From Candidatus Brocadiia bacterium (GTDB taxonomy: Bacteria > Planctomycetota > MHYJ01 > JACQXL01), in the NCBI GenBank assembly GCA_020062035.1, contig JAGUXD010000044.1, forward strand, positions 1-7,986: a stretch of 7,986 nt of DNA. The letters are read 5' to 3'. Position 1 is the first letter of the stretch. Each line of letters begins with the position of its first letter. The translations under genes and the position numbers were made by a program. Shown here piece after piece: positions 6,512-7,986 of this stretch. The notes beneath the pieces were generated by a model. The model was given only the letters and a program-made list of their open reading frames with translations. It was not told where the DNA came from and did not search any database.

Positions 6512-7660
6512 CTATGCTAATATCTGACGGGCAATGATAAGCCGTTGAATTTCTGATGTACCCTCGCCTATCTCACAGAGTTTGGCATCACGATAATACC
6601 TTTCTACCTCATATTCAGTAGTATAACCGTATCCGCCAAGTATCTGGATAGCGTTTTTAGTTGTCTTCATTGCTACTTCTGATGCGAATAATTTAGCCAT
6701 AGAAGATTCCTTAATGAAGGGAAGATTTTTACCGGCCTTTTCTGCAGCATCATAGACCAGAAACCGTGCCGCGGTGATTTCGGTCTGCATATCCGCTAAG
6801 ATATTCTGAATTGCTTGGAATGTGCAAATAGTCTGTCCAAATTGTTTTCTTTCCTTGGAATAAGAAAGTGCCTTATCAAAGGCGCCCTGTGCCAAGCCGA
6901 GCGATAATGCGCCGATAGAAATCCGTCCCTCATCAAGAATACGCATCAAATACTTAAATCCCTCAAATTCCCTCCCTAACAGATTCTCTCTCGGAATAAA
7001 ACATTCCTCAAAGACCAATTCTCCAGTATCCGATGCCCGAAGTCCTAATTTATCTTCGGCTTTGGTATTAGAAAATCCACGGGTTCCTCTCTCTACAATA
7101 AACAGCGCGATGGACTGATTTTCTTGGGGTGGACTATCCTGAGAAATAAGTTTTGCCGCAATGACTAAAATATCAGCAATATTTGCATTAGTGATAAGGA
7201 TTTTCGTACCGTTTAAGATGAAACCGTCCTTGGTTTCTCTGGCAGTGGTTTTGATATTGTGGACATCAGAACCGGCTTCAGGTTCAGTAATACCTAATGC
7301 GCCGATTTTCTCGCCTCTGGCAAGTGCTGTAAGATATTTTTGCTTTTGTTCCTCGCTTCCGAATAGATAGATTGGATTAGAACCCAGAGAAATATGAGCA
7401 GCTAAAGTGATAGAAGTAGAACCGCAGGCACGGGCTAATTCTTCTACCGCGATGATATAACTTAATTTATCAGCACCGGCACCGCCGTATTTTTCAGGGA
7501 AAGGGATGCCCATTAAACCTAATTCCATCATTTTGTGGATATTATCCCAGGGAAACTCTGCGGTTTTATCGTATGCCTTAGCGCGCGGGGCTACAAATTC
7601 ACGGGCAAACTCGCGCACAGTCTCTTGAAGCAATTTTTGTTCTTCTGATAATATAATCAT
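6512..7660 (-). CDS. Acyl-CoA dehydrogenase
   Basis: FAD flavoenzyme (382 aa from the ATG at 7660, the family's usual length) that oxidises an acyl-CoA to the 2,3-enoyl-CoA and passes electrons to ETF. The N-terminal helical domain includes FPEKYGGAG. The FAD-contacting beta domain has [10 protein letters not shown] (124-133) and [11 protein letters not shown]. The C-terminal helical domain has [17 protein letters not shown] and the signature [18 protein letters not shown], with the predicted catalytic base Glu366. The base is at the position used by short-chain and butyryl-type enzymes, but chain length cannot be fixed from this. A longer reading from a TTG at 7696 would add 12 hydrophobic residues. 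I reject it because that TTG is part of the predicted -35 box and the 382-aa form matches the family. No SD is present. No ETF or beta-oxidation partners are in the window. Confidence 0.95.
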   Translation of the reverse strand: MIILSEEQKLLQETVREFAREFVAPRAKAYDKTAEFPWDNIHKMMELGLMGIPFPEKYGGAGADKLSYIIAVEELARACGSTSITLAAHISLGSNPIYLFGSEEQKQKYLTALARGEKIGALGITEPEAGSDVHNIKTTARETKDGFILNGTKILITNANIADILVIAAKLISQDSPPQENQSIALFIVERGTRGFSNTKAEDKLGLRASDTGELVFEECFIPRENLLGREFEGFKYLMRILDEGRISIGALSLGLAQGAFDKALSYSKERKQFGQTICTFQAIQNILADMQTEITAARFLVYDAAEKAGKNLPFIKESSMAKLFASEVAMKTTKNAIQILGGYGYTTEYEVERYYRDAKLCEIGEGTSEIQRLIIARQILA

Positions 7661-7667
7661 CTTAATA

Positions 7668-7696
7668 AAAATAGAAAAACAAAATAGAAAAGTCAA
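7668..7696 (-). promoter_or_regulatory. Predicted promoter of the acyl-CoA dehydrogenase, leaderless
   Basis: On the - strand, TTGACT (7691-7696, 5 of 6) is spaced 17 bp from TATTTT (7668-7673, 4 of 6). Only 7 nt (7661-7667) separate the -10 box from the ATG at 7660. Transcription would therefore start at or within a base or so of the A of the ATG, giving a leaderless mRNA. Confidence 0.6.
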
Positions 7697-7730
7697 GAAA
7701 TCAACAACTCAAAAGCAAAATATTTCCGTT

Positions 7731-7818
7731 ACGAAATAGACCCTTTCCAGGTACCCCTACCTTTACGCACGGCAGGCGGGAACCCTATACTTAGGGCATA
7801 CTGAAAAAGTCTATTCGT
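7731..7818. repeat. 88-bp inverted-repeat element (MITE-like or structured intergenic repeat)
   Basis: The left end ACGAAATAGAC (7731-7741) matches the reverse complement of the right end, ACGAATAGAC, except for one extra A (right end on the + strand: GTCTATTCGT, 7809-7818). The similarity continues inward: 7742-7760 (CCTTTCCAG then CCCCTA) against the complement of 7792-7808 (TTTTTCAG then GCCCTA). This gives imperfect arms of about 27-29 bp. The centre is GC-richer (GCACGGCAGGCGGG) and holds a second hairpin, CCCTA-TACT-TAGGG (7783-7796). It has no coding capacity. No clear target-site duplication is visible, so a mobile origin is unproven. It lies between the divergent promoters of the acyl-CoA dehydrogenase and the gene at 7890. 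Confidence 0.5.
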
Positions 7819-7838
7819 TTAATAAGATACAAAATCAT

Positions 7839-7868
7839 TTTTCAGCAGACCTTAAAATATATTATAAC
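7839..7868 (+). promoter_or_regulatory. Possible promoter of the gene at the right edge
   Basis: TTTTCA (7839-7844, 4 of 6) is followed after 18 bp by TATAAC (7863-7868, 5 of 6). The start would be near 7875, giving a leader of about 15 nt with no SD. A 10-bp palindrome AACAATTGTT (7866-7875) overlaps the -10 box and the start and could be an operator. The AT-rich context makes chance matches likely. Confidence 0.4.
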
Positions 7869-7889
7869 AATTGTTCGCCTTAACAAACT

Positions 7890-7986
7890 ATGACAAAACA
7901 TCAAGAAACTGTCAGATTTATCTGCACCTTCTGTGGGGCACAGGAAGATATCCCTAAAGGTGTTGTTGACCAAATGGACGCAGCAG
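7890..7986 (+). CDS. Start of a CxxC protein, cut by window edge
   Basis: An open frame of 32 codons runs off the right end. The ATG at 7890 is the first possible ATG start, because an in-frame TAA lies three codons upstream at 7881-7883. The visible N-terminus contains FICTFCGAQED, a Cys12-x2-Cys15 pair typical of the first half of a zinc ribbon, reminiscent of zinc knuckles such as the CSFCG of ClpX. The rest needed to name a family is missing. It diverges from the acyl-CoA dehydrogenase gene. Confidence 0.6.
   Translation, partial: MTKHQETVRFICTFCGAQEDIPKGVVDQMDAA

Noticed and set aside
7661..7696. N-terminal extension of the acyl-CoA dehydrogenase from a TTG at 7696
   Set aside because: It adds 12 hydrophobic residues foreign to the family, has no SD, and the TTG is part of the predicted -35 box.
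1..7986. A new defence, mobile or multi-gene system
   Set aside because: All complete genes but one belong to common housekeeping or signalling families, and there are no transposases, integrases, nuclease-effector pairs or CRISPR repeats.

Overview
The window comes from a bacterial chromosome with about 40% G+C. The 5' UTRs are A/T-rich and Shine-Dalgarno (SD) signals are weak or absent at several genes. The gene content is MEP isoprenoid synthesis (dxr), site-2 protease (rseP), a class III nucleotide cyclase and an acyl-CoA dehydrogenase. Together with short GC-rich palindromic repeats scattered through AT-rich DNA, this fits an uncultivated bacterial lineage, for example something Omnitrophota- or Desantisbacteria-like. 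That placement is a weak inference. There is no phage, insertion sequence, CRISPR array or defence gene here. Most of the window is ordinary chromosomal housekeeping sequence.

Layout. Positions 1-62 hold the 3' three quarters of a tRNA-Asn(GTT) on the + strand. Positions 80-5809 form one block of five genes on the - strand, read from right to left: FHA-GAF-adenylate cyclase, dxr, rseP, a YacP/Rae1-like NYN ribonuclease and acylphosphatase. The first two genes overlap by 4 bp and dxr and rseP are 15 bp apart, so this looks like an operon. Its likely promoter is at 5866-5894, followed by an 18-bp perfect palindrome in the 5' UTR. Positions 6002-6493 hold a small + strand gene for an exported protein, possibly a lipoprotein, that I do not recognise. 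Convergent with it, at 6512-7660, is an acyl-CoA dehydrogenase whose promoter abuts its ATG. Positions 7731-7818 form a compact inverted-repeat element resembling a miniature transposable element or a structured intergenic repeat. The start of a CxxC protein runs off the window at 7890-7986.

How the genes relate. Dxr (isoprenoid precursors) and RseP (intramembrane proteolysis in envelope stress) are commonly neighbours in bacteria. Here the pair is headed by a cyclase whose active-site residues predict ATP as substrate and whose FHA and GAF domains suggest phospho-protein and small-ligand inputs. I see no new multi-gene system. The points most worth a second look are the enlarged RseP periplasmic region (about four PDZ-like modules), the cyclase promoter and palindrome, the apparently leaderless promoters, and the 88-bp inverted-repeat element.
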